64,000 bases of DNA. Source: Caldithrix abyssi DSM 13497. GTDB taxonomy: Bacteria > Calditrichota > Calditrichia > Calditrichales > Calditrichaceae. Within the stretch, counting starts at the first letter, position 1. Every line of letters starts with the position of its first letter. Under the pieces are notes generated by a model. It saw nothing but the letters and a program-made list of their open reading frames with translations, was not told where the DNA came from and did no database searches. Positions 51,557-60,636 of this stretch are shown here, one piece after another. A program made the position numbers and the translations under genes. Location: positions 4,028,501-4,092,500 of the forward strand of contig NZ_CP018099.1 in NCBI RefSeq assembly GCF_001886815.1, read 5' to 3'.

Positions 51557-52897
51557 TTATTTTTCGACCACCTGCCAGTGCCCGCCCCTGGCCGGCCCGA
51601 TGCGCTTAATTTTGCCTTGTTTTTTTAACCTGGCCAGGTTCCATTCAATACCTCTTCTACTCAAACCGAGCAATTCAGCCAATTGAAGTGTTGTTATTTC
51701 AGGATTCTCTTTAATAGCATGCAAAATTTTCTCCACAGTTTTTCCCACAGTTTTCTCCACAGTCCTGCCATAATCTTTAGACTTTAGCTCTGGTCTTTCA
51801 AAAGTAACCAAAAAACCCGTCTTCAACAGATTAAACTTTACCGTAACGCCATTACTTAAACACGCCTTGTGGATTCTTTCCAGCCCACTGCCCCAGCGTT
51901 CAATGTCTTTGGTAAAATAAAATATCTCTGCAATTTTCGGATTTCGCAAATAGGAGCGTTCCTTGCCGCTGATAAAATCTTCCGGTTTTAGCCCAGGCGG
52001 AAAGGTGCCGGGGTTGTAAATTTCCACTCTGTCTTTAAAAATGGCGATTTCATTTCCCTTTGGATTGGCAAAATCGCGATGTACCAGCGAATTAACCAGC
52101 GCCTCGCGCACGGCGGCCAGCGGAATTTCTGGCACTTCTTTGCGTTTCATCGTTTCATCAAATTCGACGCGCCAGTTGATCTTCTCTTTAATGTAATTTT
52201 CCGCCGCCTCCAGCAGTAAAAATAAATTTCCCTCAAACTTCTTAAAATCCAGAAACGTCACACGATCGGCACCGGCAAAAACCGCGCATTGAATTTCAAT
52301 ATCATGCGCACTGGTAAAAAGAAATTTTGCGGCATGAGTCAATTTACCATTTTTTATTAGGTTTAGTTTGTTTAAATTCTGGCGCCAGTCAACCGTGCTT
52401 AATTTTAATCGATTAACTTCTTTTGCTCTGCTCAAAAACTCATTAAACACTTCTTTCTCGATCATTTCAACCGGTAAGTCCGTTAACTCCGTATCCCAGC
52501 GGCGAGAATAGATGTCTCTTTCTAAAATAAATCGTTTCAATTCATTGGGCGATAGCTTACGCTCCTCATCCGCCACCCTGATATAAGCAACGCCGAAGGC
52601 AAAATAGGGGCGCTCCCTGCCTTCAAATTGTATGCGGATACATACCTTGCCCTGCAAATTGACTTTTTCGATCAAGGGGAAAATTTTTGGTTCAATACCT
52701 TCGGAAATCTTTTGCGATATCTGACGCAATGTGCTTTCCGTAACCTGTTGCCCCACCACCTGTCCGCTATTCTCAACGCCAAAGTAGAGCTCTCCCCCGC
52801 CATGTTTGTTCAGAATGGCCAAAATGGAAATTAAAGCCTGCTTTAATGAACTCGTTGACTTCTTTAACTCAACGGTTTCAGATTCTTTTAGAATCAT
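51557..52897 (-). CDS. AlbA_2/Schlafen-type putative transcriptional regulator
   Basis: 446 residues. Residues 5-125 are an AlbA_2 (Schlafen-like) domain: ETVELKKSTSSLKQALISIL, KHGGGELYFGVENSGQVVGQ, PYFAFGVAYIRVADEERKLS. The centre has the GHKL-like PAAVREALVNSLVHRDFA type (here PLAAVREALVNSLVHRDFAN) and GSGLERIHKACLSNGV. The last 60 residues are a winged helix (LHAIKENPEITTLQLAELLG) after a VEKTVGKTVEK linker. Such proteins are common accessory regulators; the target is unknown. It lies between the WecA-fusion and Wzi genes in the same direction. Confidence 0.87.
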   Translation of the reverse strand: MILKESETVELKKSTSSLKQALISILAILNKHGGGELYFGVENSGQVVGQQVTESTLRQISQKISEGIEPKIFPLIEKVNLQGKVCIRIQFEGRERPYFAFGVAYIRVADEERKLSPNELKRFILERDIYSRRWDTELTDLPVEMIEKEVFNEFLSRAKEVNRLKLSTVDWRQNLNKLNLIKNGKLTHAAKFLFTSAHDIEIQCAVFAGADRVTFLDFKKFEGNLFLLLEAAENYIKEKINWRVEFDETMKRKEVPEIPLAAVREALVNSLVHRDFANPKGNEIAIFKDRVEIYNPGTFPPGLKPEDFISGKERSYLRNPKIAEIFYFTKDIERWGSGLERIHKACLSNGVTVKFNLLKTGFLVTFERPELKSKDYGRTVEKTVGKTVEKILHAIKENPEITTLQLAELLGLSRRGIEWNLARLKKQGKIKRIGPARGGHWQVVEK

Positions 52898-52914
52898 TTT
52901 AAATGTTTCTGTTT

Positions 52915-54612
52915 TTAATATTTCAACGCCAGCCCGACGAAATATTCCTGATAGGCGCTTTCCCGCTCTTCAATCTTTAAACGCCCGATTGTAAACGCGC
53001 CCTTTAGATAGAAATCGTTAAAAATTTCATAGGTGGCGTAAAACTGTGCCGTTTGACGCGTGGTTAAAATGCCTTCTAAAAACTTGCGCGTTTCCCGCGG
53101 CTCGGTCTGACTGCCCAGCAACACAGAGCGCCCTTTTAAGATGTCGCCGCCAATGTTTTCATTCGGATAATTATCGCCGTGCTTGTACTGCTGCAATTTC
53201 AGTCCGCTGCGCAAGCGGGCGTGCCAATCCTTTTGCACATGCAGATAATACAACTCGGAATTGGGGCCGGCCCAGTGCCCGAGGCTGCGCTGATCCGAAA
53301 CGTAGGCGTTGATCAGGTACTTGTGCGTGTAAACCCAGGGCATGATGGCCGTGTATTCAAATCTTAAAGAAAGGTTGGCCAGGCGGAACGGATCCACCCA
53401 CCAGAAGCCAAACAAAAAGGCCTGTTTGTTGCCGAACCAATTGGTGCCAATTTTGCTCCGCCGAAACTCGTCCAGAAAGACCGTGCCGTAAACTTTAAAG
53501 CCGGGCCGTACCAGATATTCGGCATCAATGGCAATGGTGGCGTTGTCGCGGTCGCGCAGCTTGTGCTGCACGGCGCGGTAAAAATTAAAGGGCAGTAAAT
53601 ACGCCCAGTCAGCGTAACGATTGCCGTAAATAAAACACTCATTTAAACCAATGGTCACTTTGTGCCATAGGCTCATTTCCAGCCGATGTGCGGCCAGCCA
53701 TTTATCGGGAAAGACCTTATAACCGTCGTCAAGCGTATCAGCCCAGAAAGATTGCAGCTTACCGTGCAGGGCAATGAATTTAAACCAGCCCCAGTTTTTG
53801 CTAACGCTTAAGTAAGGATAGGGCGGCGTATTATTTGACAGAATAAGCTGGCCAGATTCTCCGTATCCCCAGGTTATTTCTTGCTGAGCAAAGCGGAAGT
53901 CAAAATATCGGGAATGAAAGGCCAGTTCGCCGCCTGTAAAATCGGAATAACGAACTTCGTCGTCGCTCAACCCGGTCCAACCGCCTTTTAAAATGGGATG
54001 TTCTTGAATGTATGCGCTATTGTTGCCGCGCAAGCCCTGCAAACTGACTTCAAAATGGTAACCAAAGTTTTCGTTTAGCACGCCACGGAACTTGTAAGTT
54101 TGCCAGCTTGCCGAGCGCGTCATGCCATCGGTATGGGCCTGAATGTCCGCTCCCTGTTCGTAGTCGAAATAAAAATTATCGTTGCCGCGCTCCCACAAAA
54201 ACACATGATTTTCTTCTTCCGGAAAGTTTTGCTGAAAAAAGCGCCGAAAATCTTTTTTAAAATTATTCCAGCTGGCTAAAATGGAATACCAGTTTTGCCC
54301 CTCGGGTACCAGCGGATTGCGTTGCGCACGGTTAATCTCCCAGCGAAAGTCGAGTAAAAAATCGTCCAGCCTTCTGCGGTCAATAGCCGTTAACTGGCTG
54401 CGGCGTTCGGCGATTTCCTGCAGATAGGCCGCCACTTCTGCCCGATCGAAAGGCTTGATGCCGTTGAACACGTCTTTGACAAAACCCAGTGTTTCCATCC
54501 GCTCCAGAAACTCGTAAACCGGATTACTCAACGGTACAGATGTAGGGTTGCCCGCTGGTAGATTAGCAATGAGCCCCGCGAAGATCAAGACCATTAAAAC
54601 TATTTTACGCAT
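52915..54612 (-). CDS. wzi: Capsule assembly Wzi family outer-membrane protein
   Basis: About 565 residues from ATG 54612 (MRKIVLMVLIFAGLIANLPA), whose ATGCGTAA overlaps the stop of the GT4; an ATG 12 nt upstream is also possible. Signal peptide to about residue 22. The mature part matches Wzi: PVYEFLERMETLGFV, then many amphipathic beta strands with YGESGQLILSNNTPPYPYLS and a final Phe/Tyr-type strand EYFVGLALKY, as in 18-stranded beta-barrels. Wzi binds capsule at the cell surface. It follows the GT4 in the operon. Confidence 0.88.
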   Translation of the reverse strand: MRKIVLMVLIFAGLIANLPAGNPTSVPLSNPVYEFLERMETLGFVKDVFNGIKPFDRAEVAAYLQEIAERRSQLTAIDRRRLDDFLLDFRWEINRAQRNPLVPEGQNWYSILASWNNFKKDFRRFFQQNFPEEENHVFLWERGNDNFYFDYEQGADIQAHTDGMTRSASWQTYKFRGVLNENFGYHFEVSLQGLRGNNSAYIQEHPILKGGWTGLSDDEVRYSDFTGGELAFHSRYFDFRFAQQEITWGYGESGQLILSNNTPPYPYLSVSKNWGWFKFIALHGKLQSFWADTLDDGYKVFPDKWLAAHRLEMSLWHKVTIGLNECFIYGNRYADWAYLLPFNFYRAVQHKLRDRDNATIAIDAEYLVRPGFKVYGTVFLDEFRRSKIGTNWFGNKQAFLFGFWWVDPFRLANLSLRFEYTAIMPWVYTHKYLINAYVSDQRSLGHWAGPNSELYYLHVQKDWHARLRSGLKLQQYKHGDNYPNENIGGDILKGRSVLLGSQTEPRETRKFLEGILTTRQTAQFYATYEIFNDFYLKGAFTIGRLKIEERESAYQEYFVGLALKY

Positions 54613-55846
54613 CGTTTGTCCCATGTTTAATTAAGCGGTGAAGTAGCCGCTGGTATTGTGCGGCCAATTTATTGCGATCGAAATGTTCTTCTACAAATTT
54701 TCTGCCATTGGCGCCCAGTTGCTTTCGCCACTGCGCATTATTTTTAAGTTCAAGAATCTTTTCCTTCAGCATTGAGGCGTCTTCCGGCTGTGAAAAAACG
54801 CCGGCGCCAGCCTCTTCCACCAAACGGCGGGATTCGCCATCCACACTGATGATAATGGGACGGGCCATGGCCATAATCTCAAAAATTTTAGATGGGATCA
54901 CACTGCGGAACAGTGGTAAATCCCGCAAAGTAACCAGAATGATGTCCGACAGTCCGTAAAAATCGGGCAATTGTTTTTTATCGATCTGATCCAGAAATTT
55001 AACGTTTTGCAAATTCAACTCTCTGGCTTTTTTGATTAAATTTTCCTTTTCCGCGCCTTCGCCCACCAGTAAAAAGAGAATATCCCTTTCATCTTTTAAC
55101 AGGTTTGCCGTATCCAGCACCCGGTCCAGTGCATGCGACAGGCCGTGCGTGCCAATGTACGAAACAATGAAGCGGCCGCCAAAGCCGTATTTTTCTTTTA
55201 ACGCGCCGGAATCGCCGTTGCCGTGAAACAGCTCCAGATCAACGCCGTTTTTGATGATCGTAATTTTTTCGGCAGGCACGCCGCGGGCTGTTAAAATGTC
55301 CACAGTAGAGTCAGCCACGCCCACGATGTGAATGGCCTTGCGATAGAGCGTCATTTCAATCCATTCCAGAAAGCGGATCAACCACCTGTTTTTAAGCTGC
55401 CCAAGCTGAACAATGGACTCCGGCCACAAATCACGCACTTCGAAAATGAAAGGAATGCCCTTTAAACGGCTGATGAAATATCCGGCAATGCCCACAAAAA
55501 ACTGCGGACTGGTGGCAATAAGCACATCCTGTTTGCCGACTTTACGCGTCCCCTGAATGACGCTGGAAAACATAAAGGAAATGTAAGATAAAACGCGCTT
55601 AAAAAATCCCTTGTTAGGGGCGGCAAAAATATAGGTGCGGACAATGCGGATGCCGTCTTTTTCCTCTTCCAGAAAACGATACCCACGATATTCCGGCGGA
55701 ATAACGCCCGTGGGATGATTGGGGAAACTAGTTAAGACCGTAACCTGATCGCCGTTTTTAACCCAGTGCCTGGAAAGCTCGTAAACGCGCGCCGAAGGAG
55801 CGCCCATTTCTGGCGGAAAATATTGTGAAAGATAAAGTATGCGCAA
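54605..55846 (-). CDS. Glycosyltransferase family 4 (WbuB-like)
   Basis: 413 residues. N-terminus MRILYLSQYFPPEMGAPSAR and VTVLTSFPNHPTGVIPPEYR are typical of the WbuB group, in which WbuB is an L-FucNAc transferase. Further blocks: FIFEVRDLWPESIVQLGQL, ITIIKNGVDLELFHGN, VSYIGTHGLSHALDRVLDTA, VIPSKIFEIMAMARPIIISV and EDASMLKEKILELK. If the assignment holds, it could use the UDP-L-FucNAc made by the CapE/F/G genes. It leads this operon section; 980 bp without a gene lie upstream. Confidence 0.87.
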   Translation of the reverse strand: MRILYLSQYFPPEMGAPSARVYELSRHWVKNGDQVTVLTSFPNHPTGVIPPEYRGYRFLEEEKDGIRIVRTYIFAAPNKGFFKRVLSYISFMFSSVIQGTRKVGKQDVLIATSPQFFVGIAGYFISRLKGIPFIFEVRDLWPESIVQLGQLKNRWLIRFLEWIEMTLYRKAIHIVGVADSTVDILTARGVPAEKITIIKNGVDLELFHGNGDSGALKEKYGFGGRFIVSYIGTHGLSHALDRVLDTANLLKDERDILFLLVGEGAEKENLIKKARELNLQNVKFLDQIDKKQLPDFYGLSDIILVTLRDLPLFRSVIPSKIFEIMAMARPIIISVDGESRRLVEEAGAGVFSQPEDASMLKEKILELKNNAQWRKQLGANGRKFVEEHFDRNKLAAQYQRLLHRLIKHGTNDA

Positions 55847-56040
55847 AAATCTACTCCTTAAATACCATTCTCCCGGCTATATTAAAAAGTAAATTTACCA
55901 GCAGGCTTTATTAAGTGCAAATCTATGATCTGTGCCAAAAAAAACGTCATCATTCGTTGATCAGAAGCGAGCTAAATCGGAATGGTTAGGATACTTCCAA
56001 TGAAAGATCAATCCCGCCCGGGCTGGATTTGAAAATTTTT
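55847..56040. other. Intergenic stretch, likely leader region
   Basis: This DNA upstream of the WbuB-like gene shows no ORF or recognised motif; it may contain its promoter, which I cannot pin down. Confidence 0.4.
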
Positions 56041-56238
56041 GCGCTGCTTTTAAAACTCATCCCCCAGCCCGGGGCTGTCCCAAAAGTCAGAGAAAATGTA
56101 TTTTTATAAAGTTTTTCTTTCCCTCACCCCCTTTAATTCCCCCTCTCCCGAAATCGGGAAGGGGGTGAGGGCTATTGTAAACTTTTTCATATATTTTTAT
56201 AAATTTACATTTGATATCGCTTTTGAGACACCCTCGGG
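56041..56238. repeat. Long imperfect palindrome (about 190 bp)
   Basis: Left arm 56074-56133 (tgtcccaaaagtcagagaaa up to ccctcaccccc) is inverse to right arm 56160-56234 (gggggtgagggctattgtaa up to ttttgagacaccc), with a short centre of cccctctcccgaaatcggga. The family also occurs as one arm at 1464-1583. A strong cruciform or hairpin is possible. Confidence 0.75.
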
Positions 56239-56521
56239 CGTAAATAGCGCCGGTTTTGTTTATCTTTTGTCTTAAATGTTAAATCCTTTTCTGCGATTAT
56301 TGGCGTAATCTGCGAGAAAATTACTTTGCGCGCGTTGCGGTTGATTTTGGTTGCGGCTTCACTGCTTTAGAGTACTTCCTTTAAAAAATGTAATGCATTA
56401 GCGTTCGAAAATCTTTGCGCTGCTGTATTGGTTGAATAGTTAATTAGTTGAATGGTTGAATAGTTAGTCTGTCATTCCAAATTTGTTTCTGTAAATATAG
56501 TGAATTCCTACCACCGTTTAT
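56239..56521. other. Intergenic stretch with a small gttgaa array
   Basis: Includes the run ggttgaatagttaattagttg near 56430-56466, the same motif as in element D, but without a four-helix-bundle gene nearby. Otherwise no gene or RNA is seen. Confidence 0.5.
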
Positions 56522-56628
56522 GTAGGGGCGAAGGATTTCCAAGAACAATTCAGCGCTGGCAAGCATTAATCTTTAGTAATAAAAAAAACACTCTGGATAA
56601 AGTAGGGTTGGAAATCCTTCGCCCTTAC
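56522..56628. repeat. Small inverted-repeat element (107 bp, MITE-like)
   Basis: The arm gtaggggcgaaggatttcca (from 56522) is inverse to tggaaatccttcgcccttac (to 56628), an almost perfect 20-bp pairing with a 65-bp spacer. The 67-codon plus-strand reading frame across it is not convincing. Downstream to 56826 no gene is seen. Confidence 0.7.
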
Positions 56629-56826
56629 AAGTACGTTCATTCCCTGATCTTTTGTATGGGAGTGAGAATCGAGCGAGCAAGCAAGGGTAATTTAATTTAA
56701 AATATTCATTGCGCCCTTTGTGACCTCTCCGCGCTCTCTGTGGTTGCTTAAATCCCTGATGAAAAGTTTTTGTTGCAGCTATGCTACTTTAGTGGTGTAG
56801 GTGCTCATTGGGCAATGATTGTTTGG

Positions 56827-58533
56827 TTAAAGCAAGTTAATCCGATAACGCATCTCTGTCGCCTCTCTTTCCTTCGGCTGGAGAACAATCATTGAAGCAG
56901 GCAATACATTACCAAATTCAGGGACATAAAACCAATCGCGTAATTCGGCCTTTACCTTTTGCCCGTCAAAGACCAGGCTTAGCAAGAGGTCATCACGTTT
57001 GATGCGCACAACACCTGATGCGAATTCCACCTGACATTCTGGATGTAGGTGAATTAAATTTTCAACAACCTGTAATTTTTTTGTCTTCCATTGATCTTCA
57101 AACTCAATAGCCTGGTTTATTCGGATGGTGCGCTGGTGCCAGTACGCTAATTTTTTATTCAGTCTATTGTAATACGCCCCCCGAAATTCGAAAACCGGTT
57201 CGAGTTTATATTGGACGTCCTCCGGAACGATGCGCCGCCCCATGCGAAAGGCCGACCAGATTTCCCCCTGTTCCAGGCCATTAATCACCAGCGTATTATG
57301 ACTGTAAATACTGCGCGCTTGATTTCTCAACCTACCTGGCAAATATTCGCCAATACCTGAATCAACAATAATACGCCGGCCCTTTACAGAGAATTCGTAA
57401 CTCAAAAAATCGCAATGGGCATGGCCGGGTTGATAGCTGACTCCTAACTCCCCGCCATCAATCAGCAGAAACAGGACTTCATCACGATAAACAAAATAAC
57501 CGCTTTGGGGTAATGCTCGTTTGCTTGCTGTCTTTTTCTGCTGAAGCGGCTCTTTTAAAACTTGTGTAAAATATTGTCCAATTTGTTTAGTCGAAGGCGC
57601 AATGCCCAGGGCCGTATCGCCCATAAGCGGTAATTGTCCAGCCGGTTGGGTAATCGTTTCCAGCCAATGCCACATCAATCGAGCCTTATCGATTAATTCT
57701 TCGTTAAATTTTAATAAGCTATGCTCAAACTCCGTTCGGAATGACTTCCTGACAGAGATTAAATTAATAACATCAAGCACATCTACTAAAACTAACGCAT
57801 GGTACATGGGGCTGCGTTCGTAATGACCGCCGTCCGCTAAAACTTGCTTTTCCAGTTCTTTTCGGACCAGGCGAAGCCCCTTTTTAATCCAGCGCTGTTC
57901 ATCAAAAAACAAGCCGGCAAAAAGCAGAGTTTTTACATTGACCCAGAGATGATTAGCCTGCAGGTGCTTTTCAAAAAAATGAGTTAAATAGTCCACCTGT
58001 TGAAAAAGATTGGTTAAAAATTTTTTGCTGAGTGAAGGCTCTTGCTTAAAAAAATCGAGATAGGCATCGTAGAAAAAAATCCAGTTAACGGCGCGTAAGG
58101 AAATAGGATACGGTTCCCAACCAATACCCTGCCCTATTGGGTTATTTTCCATCCAGTCTTCAAGAATTTCTTTCGCCAGGTCAAAATTTTTCTGATTCAC
58201 ATCATGAGTTAAGGGGATAAGATATTCAAAATAATGTAGATTGTACAACCAGAGTTTGGGTTTGGTCGCGTCAGACCAGCAAATTTTTTCTTTGTAAATG
58301 CTTTCAATATTCAAAAATTCAAATTTGTTTTCAGACAAATTCTGTACGGCGTACTTTGAATAACATCGTTTTGTTAAATTTAGGGGCAGCGGCAATCCTG
58401 AAAACCTTTGTTTTTTAACCTTCTTCACGATGGCCGGTTTTAACAGAGTCCTTTTTAAAACAAAGTTTAAGCGGCCGACGACTTGGACCGGTTTTAAAAA
58501 TTTAAGCGTATGCCAGTAAAGCAACCATTTCAT
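56827..58533 (-). CDS. Heparinase II/III family polysaccharide lyase-like protein
   Basis: 568 residues. N-terminal (alpha/alpha)-toroid region with GWEPYPISLRAVNWIFFYDA, LQANHLWVNVKTLLFAGLFF and GGHYERSPMYHALVLVDVLD; the C-terminal beta part has QPGHAHCDFLSYEFSVKGRR, IVDSGIGEYLPGRLRNQARS and SHNTLVINGLEQGEIWSAFR. This is the Hepar_II_III plan (PF07940). Homologues in capsule clusters often carry no signal peptide, as here, and may modify the glycan rather than degrade it. Its start overlaps no other gene; a 270-bp gap (58534-58805) follows with nothing recognised. Confidence 0.85.
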   Translation of the reverse strand: MKWLLYWHTLKFLKPVQVVGRLNFVLKRTLLKPAIVKKVKKQRFSGLPLPLNLTKRCYSKYAVQNLSENKFEFLNIESIYKEKICWSDATKPKLWLYNLHYFEYLIPLTHDVNQKNFDLAKEILEDWMENNPIGQGIGWEPYPISLRAVNWIFFYDAYLDFFKQEPSLSKKFLTNLFQQVDYLTHFFEKHLQANHLWVNVKTLLFAGLFFDEQRWIKKGLRLVRKELEKQVLADGGHYERSPMYHALVLVDVLDVINLISVRKSFRTEFEHSLLKFNEELIDKARLMWHWLETITQPAGQLPLMGDTALGIAPSTKQIGQYFTQVLKEPLQQKKTASKRALPQSGYFVYRDEVLFLLIDGGELGVSYQPGHAHCDFLSYEFSVKGRRIIVDSGIGEYLPGRLRNQARSIYSHNTLVINGLEQGEIWSAFRMGRRIVPEDVQYKLEPVFEFRGAYYNRLNKKLAYWHQRTIRINQAIEFEDQWKTKKLQVVENLIHLHPECQVEFASGVVRIKRDDLLLSLVFDGQKVKAELRDWFYVPEFGNVLPASMIVLQPKEREATEMRYRINLL

Positions 58534-58805
58534 GTGAATTTCAATCCATTTTTTTAGTAAACAACGTTAAAAAGGTACGATTTTTTTTAGAAAAAATAAA
58601 ATTTTGGGGATTTCAATTACGCCAGTTTAAAATCATCGCCAATGTTTAATTTTGGTGGCATGAGTCAGGCAACTATTAAAATATTTTCGTATTAGAAGCA
58701 CGAAAAAAAGTCGCTGGCTTGCAGCCTGTTACAAAAAGCAAGAAAGAGAAACTCAGGGAAAAGCTAAAAACTTGAATTAAGCGTTTTATTAAAAAGTAAG
58801 ATTTT

Positions 58806-59651
58806 TTATTTCAATTCGTAAGACCAGTAGTATTTAATCTTTTGGTTTTTTAATTCTTCCTCGGCGCGGGGATGGAACTGATAAGCCAGAGCCAGAGGAA
58901 AAATCGGTTTATCCAAATGTTTTTTTACTCTTGCCAAAAGTTTCAAAAATTGCTTAACATCTTTTAAGCCGAACTGGGCCTTGCTTTCGCCAATCACGAT
59001 GATCTCGTCGCCGTTTTTTCGCCCTTCGCCGTAAATATTGATTTCATCAAATTTCCCGGAGGGATAAACAATATTTCTACGGATTAATCGAGGCACTTTG
59101 ATGGCAAATTCATCTTCCAGCAATTTTCTCAAAGGTTCAAAGGAACGATCTTCAAGAGAATAGCCAATGGTATTGCTAATACCACCCAATTGGTCTTCAA
59201 TATTACCAACGCGTCTGGTTAATTTCTGAACTTGCAGTTCTGTTTGCTTCTGTGCTTGCGCCAGTTCTTCCAATCGATGCTCAGTGCGTTTTTGTGCTTC
59301 TGCTAATTCATTGACACGTCCCGCCAACTTATCAAGACGTTGTTCGGTGCGCTTTTGCGCTTCGGCTAACTCATTGACGCGTCCCGCCAACTCACTAAGA
59401 CGTTGTTCGGTGCGCTTTTGTGCTTCGACTAATTCATTGACGCGTCCTGTCAACTCATCGAGACGTTGTTCGGTGCGCTTTTGCGCCTCTGCTAAATCAG
59501 CGACGACCTCTTTTAATTCATTGAACTCTTTCTTTGTCACAGCATCTGACAAATCCTGATAGATTTGCCCCAACACCTCTGTTAGCTTTGAGGCAGCCTG
59601 CTCGCCAAAATTTTCTTTTAATTCTTCGTAAATTTTAAAAGTATCTAACAT
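58806..59651 (-). CDS. Coiled-coil protein with PD-(D/E)XK-like C-terminal domain (DUF3782-like)
   Basis: 281 residues. Residues about 53-143 form tandem coiled-coil units [21 protein letters not shown] (21 residues each), three close copies and two 14-residue partial ones. The C-terminal part has [11 protein letters not shown] and [20 protein letters not shown], fitting the D...ExK metal site of the PD-(D/E)XK nuclease fold, and ends KYYWSYELK. Similar proteins are annotated as DUF3782. Nuclease activity is not established. It is not obviously tied to the glycan genes. Confidence 0.75.
   Translation of the reverse strand: MLDTFKIYEELKENFGEQAASKLTEVLGQIYQDLSDAVTKKEFNELKEVVADLAEAQKRTEQRLDELTGRVNELVEAQKRTEQRLSELAGRVNELAEAQKRTEQRLDKLAGRVNELAEAQKRTEHRLEELAQAQKQTELQVQKLTRRVGNIEDQLGGISNTIGYSLEDRSFEPLRKLLEDEFAIKVPRLIRRNIVYPSGKFDEINIYGEGRKNGDEIIVIGESKAQFGLKDVKQFLKLLARVKKHLDKPIFPLALAYQFHPRAEEELKNQKIKYYWSYELK
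59307..59495. repeat. Three 63-bp tandem repeats inside a coiled-coil gene
   Basis: Each 63-bp unit (21 codons) encodes one coiled-coil module. The DNA is nearly the same in each unit (acgttgttcggtgcgctttt), so the copy number could change by slippage without a frameshift. Confidence 0.8.
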
Positions 59652-59786
59652 CTTTTAACCTCAATACGTTACCAATAATATAATCAAAACCACAGGCAAA
59701 TGAAAGAAAAGTGCACTTAAAAAATTTAACTCTAAATCTAAAAAATAGTTTAATAGAAAATTTAGCATGAAATATTTAATTTTGCA

Positions 59787-60623
59787 TCAGCTTAATTGCT
59801 GTTTTTGAGCTTGGTACCCATACTTATGGTGTAACCATTTTTCCACAGGCCGATACATTCCGTGTCTGAGAATACCGTGAAATAGCAGCTTCATTTTATT
59901 AAAACGGAAAAATGGCTGTTCCTGTTTGAATTTCAAGAGGTCGCTCTCTAAGTTAGGGCCATAGTTCTTTCGGTATTGCGGGAAAAGCGTTTTTTTTACA
60001 AATTCATAAATTTGCAAATCGTTCTGATTCATTTTTTTTATTTGTTCCAGGGTTTCTTTCGAAATTTGCTGGTTGCTTTTTTGTCTGTTCACATTTTGAA
60101 TCTCATAATGCATGTTGTAACCGTTCAGGCGCAGGAAATATTTTAACAATAATAAGGATTCGTCAAATTGTTCCACCAGGCCTACAAACTTAAATTTCTC
60201 CTTCAAATATTGAATGGCCAGACCGGCATCATCTTTTCCGCAAATCCTTTTGGTCATAAAATTATTGAAATGTCCGTCTTGAATAAAAGATTGAATATCC
60301 CAATCAATGTGCATAATCTGTTTATGATAAAAATATTGTGAAATAAAACGTTCTACCGGGTGGCGTAAAAATGTAAAATAGACGATGTCTTTACCAACGG
60401 CTTGTTCGTAATTTAAGTAAACGCGCGTGGTATGTCCGCCAAAACCATGAAAGTAGGGGAATAATTTGAAAAATATTTTCGCTTCCTGAGTTGAAAAAAC
60501 GTTTTCCGGGTCATTGGCCCGAAGGACCCAGGGAGATAATGTAATGTATCGGAACGTATTGTTCTTGAAAATTGAATGCAAGGTAATCCCTGCGGCTTTC
60601 TCTATGTGCACAAAGCAGAACAA
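59787..60623 (-). CDS. Sulfotransferase family 2 protein
   Basis: About 278 residues using TTG 60623, which has ggaagaagg in front; the longest possible frame would begin at 60779, deep inside the upstream gene, and another TTG at 60692 is possible. The PAPS-binding loop begins FVHIEKAAGITLHSIFKNN (5'-phosphosulfate binding) and YFTFLRHPVERFISQYFYHK is the 3'-phosphate motif, both typical of carbohydrate sulfotransferases (Sulfotransfer_2). It overlaps or abuts the bi-domain oxidoreductase gene. It likely sulfates the glycan. Start uncertain. Confidence 0.82.
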   Translation of the reverse strand: MFCFVHIEKAAGITLHSIFKNNTFRYITLSPWVLRANDPENVFSTQEAKIFFKLFPYFHGFGGHTTRVYLNYEQAVGKDIVYFTFLRHPVERFISQYFYHKQIMHIDWDIQSFIQDGHFNNFMTKRICGKDDAGLAIQYLKEKFKFVGLVEQFDESLLLLKYFLRLNGYNMHYEIQNVNRQKSNQQISKETLEQIKKMNQNDLQIYEFVKKTLFPQYRKNYGPNLESDLLKFKQEQPFFRFNKMKLLFHGILRHGMYRPVEKWLHHKYGYQAQKQQLS

Positions 60624-60636
60624 GGGGCCTTCTTCC

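Noticed and set aside
56500-56700. Plus-strand ORF of 66 codons
   Set aside because: It is made by an inverted-repeat element (56522-56628) and has no features of a real gene.
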